The notes under the pieces: model-generated
Databases searched by the model: none
What the model was told of the DNA's origin: nothing
What the model saw: only the letters and a program-made list of their open reading frames with translations
Assembly (NCBI GenBank): GCA_033344895.1
Contig: JAWPMN010000001.1
Span: 310,001-374,000 of the forward strand
Reading direction: 5' to 3'
DNA from: Alphaproteobacteria bacterium
GTDB lineage: Bacteria > Pseudomonadota > Alphaproteobacteria > UBA8366 > Aestuariispiraceae
Length of the DNA: 64,000 nucleotides
Shown here: positions 40,301 through 48,267 of the stretch, one piece after another
Layout: every line of letters begins with the position of its first letter
Numbering within the stretch: position 1 is the first letter of the stretch
Made by a program: the position numbers and the translations under genes

Positions 40301-42833
40301 TCAGGATCGCATTCTCCGCCGACGTTTCGAAGTCGTCATCGGCAACGGGGGCGCTGTTCGGCGTGACGTCGTTGGTGTCGACGACGGTCGTGCCGCCGTT
40401 GCTATCGTCCTCGTCCCGGGATTGGCGGGTTGTGGTCGTTGTTGTCGTGGTGCGCGTGGTCGACTGCGTCGACGTCCCGCCCAGGCCGGAATTTCCGATG
40501 GTCGGGTTCAGCAACTGGTTGAAGCCCAGATTGGACGACGGGCCACCGCTCTGATTGCCGCCAGCCGCCGTGGCGATGTTCTGAAGGGCCTCAATCTCCT
40601 CCTCGGTCGGCAGATCGCCGCCGCCGCCCTGCTGCGCCGTCGGGGTCACGGGCGTACCGCCGTTGGTCTCGTCCGGCTCCGGAACGACCTCTGTTTCATC
40701 TTCGCTGGCGGCGTTCCCGCTCGCCGTCTGGATCGTTTCGGTGACCTCCTCTTCGGTGACCTTCTCTTCGGTGGCCTCCTTCGTCTGGCCAGGCGGGCTG
40801 CCGGAGGTCGTTTCAACAACCTCCTCAACGGTCTCGACAACTTCCTCGGTGGCAGGGCCGCCGGTCTGCGCGGTCTGCGTCTGATCATTGCCCGGTTCGG
40901 TGCCTTCGGTCCCGGTGCCGGACGAATCCTGTGCCTGCTGCTGCGGCTCCCCGCCCTGGGCGGGTTGCTGGCCCCCCTGTGGCTGCTCTTGCGGCTGATC
41001 GTCAGCGGTCTGTTGCTGACCCTGCGGTTGGCCCTGTGGTTGATCGCCACCGGCGGGCTGTCCACCCTGAGGGCCGGACTGAGATTGGCCCTGCGTGTCC
41101 GCTGCCGCGGTCTGCTGCGGCGGTTGCTGACCGCCCGCGCCACCGTCGGAAGGCGGTCCGGATTGCGGCCCGCCCTGATCCGCTGTTTGGGTTTGCGGTG
41201 CGCCGCCCCCGTTACCGGGACCGCCTTGCGGGGCCCCACCGGCCTCACCGCCGGCGGGTTGGCCGGATTGCGGCTGCCCCTGCTCGGCCGTCTGCGACTG
41301 TTGCGGCGGAGGATTGCCGCCGGGTTGCGGCCCGGGTTCTCCGGTCGTGCCGGTGACCTCCGAAATGGCATTCGCCATTTCCTGACCGGACGCGCCGCCG
41401 CCGCCCTGGGCAAGCGCCTGCATTGCCGGATCCGCCGGAACATTCTGCTGAGATGCCGCCGTATTTGCAGCCTGCTGTGCGGCACCGGCCTGGGCCATGG
41501 ACTGATCCGGCGACTGGCCGTTCGCCAGTGCGGCTTCCAACTCCGCCCCGAAGGCGTCGCCGCCACCGGCCTGGGAAAGTGTCTGATCGACATTGTTGCC
41601 GGAGGCCAGGGACGCTGCCATCTGATCGGCAGGCGACAGAGGCACGGATTGCTGCTGCGCCGTCTGCTGCGCCGCGTTGGCGGCCTGCTGACCGGACTGC
41701 ATGGCGTCACTGGGCGCCGCGCCATCGGCCAGACTCTGTTCCAGCGCGGCCGCGAAATTCTCATTGCCGCCTGCGGCCTGCATGACCTGATCGACATTTT
41801 CGCCGGAGGCTAGGGACGCCGCCATCTGATCGGCAGGCGACAACGGCACGGATTGCTGCTGCGCCACGGTGTTCTGCTGCTGCTGCGCCTGATCGGCCTG
41901 GTTCATGGCCTCACCGGCACCGGCGCCATTCGCCAGCGCGTCTTCCAGTGCGGCGGCAAATGCGTCCCCGCCCCCGGTCTGTCCCAGTGCCTGATCCACA
42001 CTATCACCGGAAGCCAGGGCGGCGGCCAGTTGATCCGCCGCGTTCAGTTCGACTTCGGCATCCTGACGCGCCTGAGCGGAATCGACCGCCGCCTGCTGGG
42101 CGTCGTTCATCGCCTGATTGGCATTGGTCCCGTTCGCGAGGGAGTCCTCAAGCCCGTTGATGAACGCATCGGCGTCTCCGCCCGAACGCTGCGCCGCGTC
42201 CTGAAGCACCTCGTCGACATTCTCACCACCGGCCAGCGCCGACAGGACGGGGTTATCGACCGGCACTTCGGCCTGCTGCAGGCTCTGCAGCCCGGTTTGT
42301 GCAGCCTGGGTGGCCGAATTGACCGCCGCGTCAGGGCTGTCGCCGCGCGCCAGGGACGACTGCAATTCATCCAGAAATACATTCTCGACCTGGCCGGACT
42401 GCGCATCGTTCATGTCGCCGCCCATCTCGGCAACAACGCGCGACACGGCCTCCTCGACACCGTTGCCGGAGGCGATTGCCGCCAGCAGGGCATCGGAGGG
42501 CGAGACATTCTGCGCTGATGGATCATAAGTATCGATCGCGGTCTGCATCGCCTGACCGGCATAGTCGGCCGCGTCGGTCAGCGGACGACTGCCGTCGAAA
42601 AGCTCATCGCGAAACGTGTTGATGAAGACGTTGGCGGCGTGATCCGCAGCACCTGCAGAACCGCCGGCATCGAGCACCGACTGACGCACCGTGTCCTGAA
42701 GTTTGGACAAGGCCTCCTCGGCATCGCTGCCGCCCGCGAGGGCCGCCAACACAGCTTCGAAAGCCCCTTGAGGCAATTGCGGATTGACCGGCAGATCAGT
42801 GCCGGCCGTGTTCTGCTGAAGATCGTCAGCCAT
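37134..42833 (-). CDS. Giant secreted adhesin, N-terminal and central part (frameshifted at the end)
   Basis: From the ATG at 42833 the frame encodes 1899 residues. In order these are six and a half copies of an Ala/Asn/Asp/Gly-rich repeat of about 60-70 residues (residues 20-490), a Gly/Pro/Gln-rich low-complexity stretch (490-740), then cadherin/VCBS-type Ig-like domains (NSAPVADDD..., SNDAP boundaries), four near-identical 100-residue repeats and a LamG module. The last about 40 residues are out-of-frame nonsense after the 23-bp duplication. It is a predicted type I-secreted surface adhesin for biofilm or substrate attachment, encoded directly downstream of its own TolC/ABC/HlyD genes. No GGxGxDxxx RTX nonapeptides are seen. 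Removing one duplicated copy gives a single product of about 2,902 residues. Confidence 0.8.
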   Translation of the reverse strand: MADDLQQNTAGTDLPVNPQLPQGAFEAVLAALAGGSDAEEALSKLQDTVRQSVLDAGGSAGAADHAANVFINTFRDELFDGSRPLTDAADYAGQAMQTAIDTYDPSAQNVSPSDALLAAIASGNGVEEAVSRVVAEMGGDMNDAQSGQVENVFLDELQSSLARGDSPDAAVNSATQAAQTGLQSLQQAEVPVDNPVLSALAGGENVDEVLQDAAQRSGGDADAFINGLEDSLANGTNANQAMNDAQQAAVDSAQARQDAEVELNAADQLAAALASGDSVDQALGQTGGGDAFAAALEDALANGAGAGEAMNQADQAQQQQNTVAQQQSVPLSPADQMAASLASGENVDQVMQAAGGNENFAAALEQSLADGAAPSDAMQSGQQAANAAQQTAQQQSVPLSPADQMAASLASGNNVDQTLSQAGGGDAFGAELEAALANGQSPDQSMAQAGAAQQAANTAASQQNVPADPAMQALAQGGGGASGQEMANAISEVTGTTGEPGPQPGGNPPPQQSQTAEQGQPQSGQPAGGEAGGAPQGGPGNGGGAPQTQTADQGGPQSGPPSDGGAGGQQPPQQTAAADTQGQSQSGPQGGQPAGGDQPQGQPQGQQQTADDQPQEQPQGGQQPAQGGEPQQQAQDSSGTGTEGTEPGNDQTQTAQTGGPATEEVVETVEEVVETTSGSPPGQTKEATEEKVTEEEVTETIQTASGNAASEDETEVVPEPDETNGGTPVTPTAQQGGGGDLPTEEEIEALQNIATAAGGNQSGGPSSNLGFNQLLNPTIGNSGLGGTSTQSTTRTTTTTTTTRQSRDEDDSNGGTTVVDTNDVTPNSAPVADDDFETSAENAILTVNVAGNDSDPDSDALSVTAATVGANSGTVTFSGGSITFDPGADFDDLAVGEDRDVQISYTVSDPSGATDTAILTVTVTGTNDVPTVSQAIDAGVTNEDDPDPIRIELLSVASDLDTSDDLDTDSVVITSSDNRPITSPPHFVVDDDTGILEIAPFLFQDLPNGQQVTLSVSYNVVDGNGGVVANTAQVVIEGRNDAPDVVQIIRVFGEDNPVFAIDLLIDQSDVDASDTLSAVNLQQVANGSRIVGATIDANGNLVFAAGQFEDLDDGESEVLSFTYDVSDGTTTTQNTVQVTINGSNDAPVVSAVTRTFGEDSATFTVDLLAGQSDVDGEPLSAVNLQQVANGSRIVNASIDADGNLIITAGQFENLDDGESEVLSFTYDVSDGTTTTQNTVQVTITGSNDAPSVAAIATTRGEDSGAVSVNLLTGQTDVDVEALSAASLAQTGGRNVGATIDANGNLVFAAGQFEDLDDGESEVLSFTYDVSDGTTTTQNTVQVTINGSNDAPVVSAVTRTFGEDSATFTVDLLAGQSDVDGEPLSAVNLQQVANGSRDVGATIDADGNLVFAAGQFEDLAAGQSEVLSFTYGVSDGTTTTQNTVSVTITGTNDAPTLFVPGALSTTGTGTNGNDSSFSYAAVADFDTFPTEAGTIETWVKTTDSNGALLSYAVPGSPNELWVTLSGGNLQVWLNNSNLGSVGAGSLTDGNWHHVALSFGPGVDDTVLHVDGQPVLSLGATGALTTGGTLVLGSDQDAVGGSFESSQALDAEFDGLRVWNSVRSEANIQATMSAPLDPLDHPDLIAEYGFDGSLESSVPGAPPITLNNAEISSGDALQSGVEDTAIPLTGIVVADADGDVLTVTLTSAQGSLAANPGFGGATVQAVANGISITGTPADVQAAMGTATFTGAPDFFGTANVTVSVDDGTAPTETRTVEVTVTPDNDAPDILGVTGHSALALDGNDGRVEIADVPDFTVGGNSPITVEMWLNPDSVSGLTTIFDKSDRSQADYSTYRRPIIRPIACISSTARSACGTGLPAFPIRDPSSPVSGSTSPSPMTVRR
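37254..37304. repeat. 23-bp tandem duplication inside the adhesin gene
   Basis: Two perfect 23-bp copies (37254-37276 and 37277-37299) are followed by five more bases of the same period, 51 bp in all. The second copy is absent in the reading logic of the protein: both flanking frames contain the same QADYSTYR peptide. Because 23 is not a multiple of three, the extra copy shifts the frame. The full gene minus 23 bp is 8,709 bp, exactly 2,903 codons including the stop. Confidence 0.92.
38485..39725 (-). repeat. Four tandem VCBS/Ig-like repeats, about 300 bp each
   Basis: The adhesin segment between the RNDAP and TNDAP boundaries consists of four units of about 100 codons. Shared blocks include LSAVNLQQVANGSR, GESEVLSFTYDVSDGTTTTQ and NTVQVTI[TN]GSNDAP. 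DNA identity between units is high over long stretches, so recombination could change repeat number. Confidence 0.8.
41357..42810 (-). repeat. N-terminal Ala/Asp/Gly repeats of the adhesin
   Basis: Six and a half units of about 60-70 residues. Each holds two copies of an [AL]-L-A-[SN]-G-x(5)-[AM] motif, as in MAASLASGENVDQVM then LEQSLADGAAPSDAM. The inner units (fourth to sixth) are most alike and the outer ones more diverged. I do not recognise this repeat. Confidence 0.7.
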
Positions 42834-43076
42834 CGCTTTTCGTCCCTCTCCCCCGGAGACGTCGCGACCCTGCCCTCGTCGCATCCCCCGGAATCTCAGC
42901 AAATTTAGCCGAAAACGGACTAAATTGGCGACTCTAATGTAAGCGCAAAATTTCAATGCGCTACATATTTTTTTCAAATTTCTCTAAAATTTTATATATT
43001 GAGACACCTATTTATCCTACCCCAGTAGGGCACAACCAAATTAGAGAGGCAGAATCAATTGGTTGCGCTGACGCCT
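42834..43076 (-). promoter_or_regulatory. AT-rich adhesin promoter region
   Basis: The 243-bp gap between hlyD and the adhesin is strikingly AT-rich from about 42900 to 43015, unlike its surroundings. On the minus strand CCTAC-TGGG-GTAGG (43016-43029) forms a dyad between a TTGTGC and an ATAAAT element, which could be a regulated promoter. The adhesin therefore probably has its own promoter in addition to read-through from the secretion genes. There is no obvious terminator in the gap. Confidence 0.45.
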
Positions 43077-44375
43077 CTAGCGCTCTCGCATTGCAGCACG
43101 CATCGAGCTGACATAGGGGTCCAGGATGTACTGGGCGATCCTGCGTTCCCCAATGACGATCGAACTGGCGACGCGCAACCCCGGATAGAGGCGATATTCA
43201 AGGTCACCATCATTGAAACCCTGGGCATCCGGCTCGATCCGGACTGAATAGTAAGGCACCCCTTCGTCATCCAGCAGCGCATCCGGGCTGACCCCGGCCA
43301 CGGTCCCTTCCAGCTTACCGAAACGCGCGGCGTCCGCGGAGGTCAGGGTGATCTGCGCCCGCTGTCCGGTCCGCACGAAACCGATGTCCTCCAGCGGCAT
43401 CCGGGCATCGATGACGAGACGGTCGTCCAGCGGCACGATCTCCGCCAGCACGTCCCCCGGCTTGATGACACCGCCGACCGTCGACACCGCAATGGTCTTC
43501 ACGATCCCGGCCACGGGCGAGCGGATGACCATGCGGGACTGGCTGTCCTGAAACTTGCGCAGCCGCTCCGTCAGTTCATCGAACTCCCGGCGGGCGGTGG
43601 ACAGTTCTGCGCGCCCCTCCTCCGTGAAGCGCTCAGCGATTTCGGAGAGTTTCGCGCGAGCCTCTTCCAGCGCGGCCCGTGTCCGCTGCAGAAGGGCCCG
43701 ATCCTCTTTCACCTGACCGTCCAGCGTCGCCAGATCCTTCAACAGGTTGATATGCGTCATGCGGTTGGTGATGTTCTGCTTCAGCAGCGTGTCGGAGATT
43801 TTGATCTGCTCATCCAGGAAGCCGCGCGTCGCTTCGGCGGTTTCAAGCCGGGCCGACACTTCGACGATCTCCTGGCGGCGCTGCGCAATCAGCTGCCTTT
43901 GAACATTGAACTCCGCGGCCAGACGCTTGCGGCGCGTTTCCATGATGGCCCGTGCGGCCTCGACCTGCTCCGGCACGCGCGCGATCAGGTCCTCGGGATA
44001 GTCGGCGGCGTTGTTGCCGGCCAGTTCCGCTTCCAGACGCGCGATATCGATGCGCAGGCTGGTAACGCGGGACTGCAGTTCCGCCACCTCGGCGTCGATC
44101 TGCGTGGAATCCAGCGTGACGATGATTTGACCGGCCTCCACGACCTCGCGTTCCTGCGCGCGAATCTCGGAAACGATGCCGCCTTCCAGATGCTGTATCT
44201 GGCGCACCTTGCTGCCCGGGACGACCTCGCCCACCGTGGCGCTGACAATGTCCAGCGTTCCGTACCAGGCCCACGCCCCCAGCGCGCAAACGAACAGCGT
44301 CGCCAGAAGAATGAAGGATACCGTGCCGCGGCCGGCATCAGGCATCGGGGCAATCAGATCGTCATGTCCTGCCAT
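43077..44375 (-). CDS. HlyD family type I secretion membrane-fusion protein
   Basis: A 432-residue periplasmic adaptor linking the ABC exporter to TolC. One membrane segment at about residues 20-42 is followed by the barrel-sandwich/lipoyl half (VGEVVPGSKVRQIQHLEGGIV, the usual HlyD signature), a long coiled coil (about 85-290), the second lipoyl half (VIRSPVAGIVKTIAVSTVGG) and a beta-barrel end. The gene ends 243 bp before the adhesin, the likely cargo, and begins 12 bp after the ABC gene. Confidence 0.93.
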   Translation of the reverse strand: MAGHDDLIAPMPDAGRGTVSFILLATLFVCALGAWAWYGTLDIVSATVGEVVPGSKVRQIQHLEGGIVSEIRAQEREVVEAGQIIVTLDSTQIDAEVAELQSRVTSLRIDIARLEAELAGNNAADYPEDLIARVPEQVEAARAIMETRRKRLAAEFNVQRQLIAQRRQEIVEVSARLETAEATRGFLDEQIKISDTLLKQNITNRMTHINLLKDLATLDGQVKEDRALLQRTRAALEEARAKLSEIAERFTEEGRAELSTARREFDELTERLRKFQDSQSRMVIRSPVAGIVKTIAVSTVGGVIKPGDVLAEIVPLDDRLVIDARMPLEDIGFVRTGQRAQITLTSADAARFGKLEGTVAGVSPDALLDDEGVPYYSVRIEPDAQGFNDGDLEYRLYPGLRVASSIVIGERRIAQYILDPYVSSMRAAMRER

Positions 44376-44387
44376 GCCGGGCGCCCC

Positions 44388-46115
44388 CTATTCCGCCGCC
44401 TTGGGCTTGACCGGCGGACCGCCTCTGGCGCCGGCATTCCAGGTCTGCGACGCGGCGGCACCATCCTTGGATAAGGTCCTGATCTCGGGGCGCGGCTTGG
44501 CGTCCAGATCAATCATCATCTGCGCGCCGCGAATGATCTGCGGATCGTGCGAGGAGACGATGATCGTCCGCCCGGCGCGGGCCAACTGGACCAGCGTTTC
44601 ATAGATCTGGCGAACCCCTTCCTCGTCCATGCCCTCGGTCGGCTCGTCAAAGACGACAAGACGCCCGCCGCTGGCCAGAGCCCGCGCCACGGCAAGCCGC
44701 CGTCTTTCCCCCCGCGCCATGGACAGGCCGTTATTCACGACCATGGTGTCCAACCCTTTCTCGGTCTCGTGCACGAAACGCGCCGCGCCGCTGCGTTCCA
44801 GCATTGCTTCCAGGGCCTCATCGGTCAGATCGGGGTTGAGGAGCTTCAGATTGTCCCGGATCGTCGCGTTGATGAAGGTCGGCTCCTGCGGCAGATAGAC
44901 GATCTGGCGCCGCCACCACGCCGGCACGATCTGACGGAGATCCACGTCATCCGCCAGAATCTGGCCGCGGGACGGTTCGATCAGGCCAGCGATCAGCCGC
45001 GCCAGGGTTGTCTTGCCCGCACCGTTCCGCCCAATCAAGGCGACAACGGAACCCGGCTCCAGGACTACATTCAGATCCTCGAACAGGGGCGCCGGCGCGC
45101 CCGGGGCAGTATAGGCGAGGTCGCGCAGTTCCAGCTTCCCCGAATAGGTCCTCAGCGCCGCGCCCTCGCCCGGTTCGACCGGCAGTTCGGCCAGCGATTT
45201 GGCACGATCCAGCGCCTGCCGGGACTTCACGATCGATTCCGAAAGCTGCGCAAACCGGGTCACAGGCTGCATGGCCCGGGCCGCCAGCAGGTTCGCACCG
45301 ATCATCATGCCGACATCCAGCTCACCGACCACGACCAGGGTCGCGCCCACCGCAATGACCCCCGCGCTCATCAGGCCCTGAATGCTCTGTGTCAGGGACT
45401 GCAGGCCGCCCTGCCGGCGGGCGAGACGACGGCGCAATCCCTGGACGACCGCCAGATTTTTGGCCCAGTCGCCGATCAGCCTTTCCCCGGCGCCGAAGGC
45501 CCGGACACTTTCCGCCGTGGACGTCGTGGTGCCGATCAGGCCGTGTCCGATCGCCTGATGCTCTGCCAATTGCCGTGTCATCGGCCGCAACGCGATCTGG
45601 TTGATTAGTCCCAGCAACATCACCGCGCAGATCGCGATCAGCACGATCAGCGCCAACGGTGGGCTGAAAATGAAGATCGCGCCGAGGAAAAGCAGCGCGA
45701 AGGGAAGATCCATCATTGCCGTCAGGTTCGGCGCCGAATAGGCACTTTCCACCTGTTCCAGCCCCGAGATCGCCTCGCGACGATCGCCGGAGGACATGCG
45801 CTCGAGAAAGCCGAGCTTAGCCGTTGTCAGCACGCCGAACGCCCCAATCCCGGCGCGATGATCCGGCTCCCCGGAAACCGACGCGGCAAGGCGCATGCGG
45901 CTCCACCGGAACCCCAGTTCGAAAAGGATGGCGATCCCGACGCCGACGGTCAGCGTCACCAGGGTCGCGTCGACACCGTTGGAGACATACCGGTTCAGGA
46001 CCTGAATGACATAAAGTGAAGACGCCAGGCCGAGAAGGTTGGCCAGGACGGATGCAACGATCATCAAGGCCGTCTGTGACGGCCGACGCCGAAGCCTGGC
46101 CAAAAGCTCACCCAT
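44388..46115 (-). CDS. Type I secretion ABC transporter, PrtD-like
   Basis: A 575-residue half-transporter that powers export of the adhesin. Five or six membrane helices occupy about residues 17-300. The ATPase domain follows with Walker A GRNGAGKTTLARLI, Q-loop region VYLPQEPTF, and Walker B RLVVFDEPTEGMD. The signature is LSMARGERRRLAVARAL instead of the usual LSGGQ. It lacks the N-terminal C39-like domain found in LapB-type adhesin exporters, so the PrtD/HasD-like group is the better match. It is followed after 12 bp by hlyD. Confidence 0.9.
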   Translation of the reverse strand: MGELLARLRRRPSQTALMIVASVLANLLGLASSLYVIQVLNRYVSNGVDATLVTLTVGVGIAILFELGFRWSRMRLAASVSGEPDHRAGIGAFGVLTTAKLGFLERMSSGDRREAISGLEQVESAYSAPNLTAMMDLPFALLFLGAIFIFSPPLALIVLIAICAVMLLGLINQIALRPMTRQLAEHQAIGHGLIGTTTSTAESVRAFGAGERLIGDWAKNLAVVQGLRRRLARRQGGLQSLTQSIQGLMSAGVIAVGATLVVVGELDVGMMIGANLLAARAMQPVTRFAQLSESIVKSRQALDRAKSLAELPVEPGEGAALRTYSGKLELRDLAYTAPGAPAPLFEDLNVVLEPGSVVALIGRNGAGKTTLARLIAGLIEPSRGQILADDVDLRQIVPAWWRRQIVYLPQEPTFINATIRDNLKLLNPDLTDEALEAMLERSGAARFVHETEKGLDTMVVNNGLSMARGERRRLAVARALASGGRLVVFDEPTEGMDEEGVRQIYETLVQLARAGRTIIVSSHDPQIIRGAQMMIDLDAKPRPEIRTLSKDGAAASQTWNAGARGGPPVKPKAAE

Positions 46116-46151
46116 TGGGAATCCGCCCGTTCCTACCCCATTCCGCTGTTT

Positions 46152-48029
46152 CTATTGTGCCCAATCAAACAGCGGGTTGTCGAGATCGCCGTCATCACGC
46201 CCGGAAGGAGGCGTCGGTTCGGACGGTTCCTCGGCGGCGGGGTCTTCCTGCGGTGCCGACGCGGCGGGCCCCTCGTCGCGGACAGGCTGATCCGGCGGCT
46301 CCGGTCGCGGCAGGGTATCGAAGCTGGGCGGGGATTCCAGAGCGTCAAGGAAGGGCTGACTTTCGGCGGGCGCCGGTTCCGCGGTTCCCGGCTCTGTGGC
46401 TCCTGGTTCGGCAGGGGCTGTTTCCAGGATAGGGGCATCCGGTGTCAGGGTGGAAAGGGGCGGTTCCGACGGCGCGGTTTCGCCGGAAGGAGGCGTTGGC
46501 GAGGCGCCGGGTGTCGGGCTGGCTCCGGACGGCGGCGGCGTGAAGACACCGCCCGAACTCTCACCGTCCTGGATCAGGGCCGATGGGTCGAGCTGCGTTC
46601 CGAGGTCGGAATCCGGCCCCAGAAGCTGCATCGAAGGATCGGGCGCGCCACCGAACAACCCGGCAATGGGCGCCAGCATCTCACTACGATCCGGACGCGG
46701 AACGGTTTCGATGACGCCATAGTCGAGCGAACCGGAAGCGGCGAGCAATTCGACCAGGGCCAGTTGAACCTCGGCTTCCGCCGCGATGGCATCGCTCTGG
46801 GCGTTGATCAGCGACGTTTCCCCGGAAAGGACATCGATCAGCGACCGCTGCCCCAACTGCCGCTCCTGGATCGCCACTTCCAGAAAGGCCCGCGCAATCC
46901 CGGCCTGATCAAACAGATATCCGGATCGCTGCCGCGCGGTCTCCAACTGTTTCCAGGCATTCCGTACGCGTTCCTCGACCTGCCGCTTCAGGTCACCCAT
47001 GGTTCGGGTCGCCGCGACGACATCGGATTGCGCAGCCCGCAGGGTATTGATGGACGTGAACCCGAGATTGAAAGGGAAGTTCATCTCCAGCTTGATGGAC
47101 GATTCCAGTCGGCGTCCGATCGTGCCGCCGTCGTTCTTGGTCATGGTGCGCTCGCCGACGACTTCGAAAGTCGGGGCAAAACTGTCACTACGGGCGCTGA
47201 TGCGGTCCTGCTGAGACAGGGAAACGTCAATGGCTGTCAGGCGCAGTTCCGGGTTGCCCTTGAAGGCCAGGTCCAATGCGTGTTCCAGCGTGTCGGGCAA
47301 ACTGGAATGATCGACCTTCAATCCGGGCAGCGCGCCAATATCTTCCGGCACGTCGCCGAATACGGATCGATAGCGGTTCAGGGCCAGTTCATACGCCCCT
47401 TCCGCATCGACGCGCCGGGCCTGAGCGCCCGCCAGTTGTGTCTTGGCCTGCAGAAGGTCGGTCGACAGACCGGATCCGGCTTCAATCCGCGCCTCTTCCA
47501 GACCGGTCTGACGGCGGATATTCTCTTCGGACCGCCGCGCAAACAGCACCACTTCCGCACTGCGCAGCAGATTGATGTAGGCAGTCAGCGCCTCCGCGAT
47601 CAGGGTCTGCCGTGTCTGAACAAGGGCGATCTCGGACTGAACCAGTTGAAGGCGCGCGCGCTCTACCGTCGCATTCGCCCCGCCGAAATCCCAGAGAAGC
47701 TGGGTGATCGTCGCGGTGAGTTCCTGCGCCGGCGCAATCACCGTATTGGTGTTGGTTCGCTCAAGCCGGTAGCGCTCGACATTGGCGGTCACGTCCAGGG
47801 CCGGATACCAGACGCCCAGGGCTTCTTGGGATCTCTCGCGGGCCGCTGTCACCTGGGCCTGACCGGCCAGAAGCCTGTCATGGGATTCAACGGTCTCGGA
47901 AATCAGGGCTTCCAGAGAATTCGCGCGCACGTCTATGGCCCCGCTGAAGCAGGCAACCGCACACAGTGCGGCAACTCGCAGGAAGCGCGCTCTCTTCATA
48001 CCCAACAATCCGCGAGCCTCGACCCGCAT
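46152..48029 (-). CDS. TolC family outer membrane channel with Pro-rich tail
   Basis: The outer-membrane exit duct of the type I secretion system. A signal peptide begins at the second Met (residue 11, 47999) and is followed by two outer-membrane-efflux repeats (about residues 40-430) with the helix-rich pattern QEALGVWYPALDV and SEIALVQTRQTL. After the channel part the protein continues for some 180 residues as a Pro/Ser/Glu/Ala-rich low-complexity tail ending in LFDWAQ, unusual for TolC. The start may be the ATG at 47999 rather than 48029. It is the first gene of the secretion-adhesin unit. Confidence 0.85.
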   Translation of the reverse strand: MRVEARGLLGMKRARFLRVAALCAVACFSGAIDVRANSLEALISETVESHDRLLAGQAQVTAARERSQEALGVWYPALDVTANVERYRLERTNTNTVIAPAQELTATITQLLWDFGGANATVERARLQLVQSEIALVQTRQTLIAEALTAYINLLRSAEVVLFARRSEENIRRQTGLEEARIEAGSGLSTDLLQAKTQLAGAQARRVDAEGAYELALNRYRSVFGDVPEDIGALPGLKVDHSSLPDTLEHALDLAFKGNPELRLTAIDVSLSQQDRISARSDSFAPTFEVVGERTMTKNDGGTIGRRLESSIKLEMNFPFNLGFTSINTLRAAQSDVVAATRTMGDLKRQVEERVRNAWKQLETARQRSGYLFDQAGIARAFLEVAIQERQLGQRSLIDVLSGETSLINAQSDAIAAEAEVQLALVELLAASGSLDYGVIETVPRPDRSEMLAPIAGLFGGAPDPSMQLLGPDSDLGTQLDPSALIQDGESSGGVFTPPPSGASPTPGASPTPPSGETAPSEPPLSTLTPDAPILETAPAEPGATEPGTAEPAPAESQPFLDALESPPSFDTLPRPEPPDQPVRDEGPAASAPQEDPAAEEPSEPTPPSGRDDGDLDNPLFDWAQ

Positions 48030-48267
48030 CTCATTTGGGAAGCCCCCCTCCGTCTTCCGCGCGAAGACGGTACCGGACCTGCCCTGTTACAGGTTTACCC
48101 AATGCCGTGCCTCCGTACTAGCCCCGGCTGTGACCAGTTCACTACGAGTCGGGGCGTTTAGCGAAGACCTATTGCAAAAAAATCGTACGCGGCGGCGGTG
48201 GCGCGAGGCGATGTAAGCCTCTATCTTGGAACCAATCGTCGAAAACGTGACAGGCAATGGGTGGAAC

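Noticed and set aside
39879-41813. A 644-codon open frame on the plus strand
   Set aside because: It is antisense to the repetitive, low-complexity part of the adhesin and is rich in Gly/Leu/Arg as expected for a shadow.
34102-42833. RTX calcium-binding nonapeptide repeats in the adhesin
   Set aside because: Gly/Asp-rich segments occur, but no tandem GGxGxDxxx motifs were found.
46155-48161. A 668-codon open frame on the plus strand
   Set aside because: It is antisense to the TolC gene, which has a signal peptide and outer-membrane efflux repeats. GC-rich codon usage keeps the opposite strand open.
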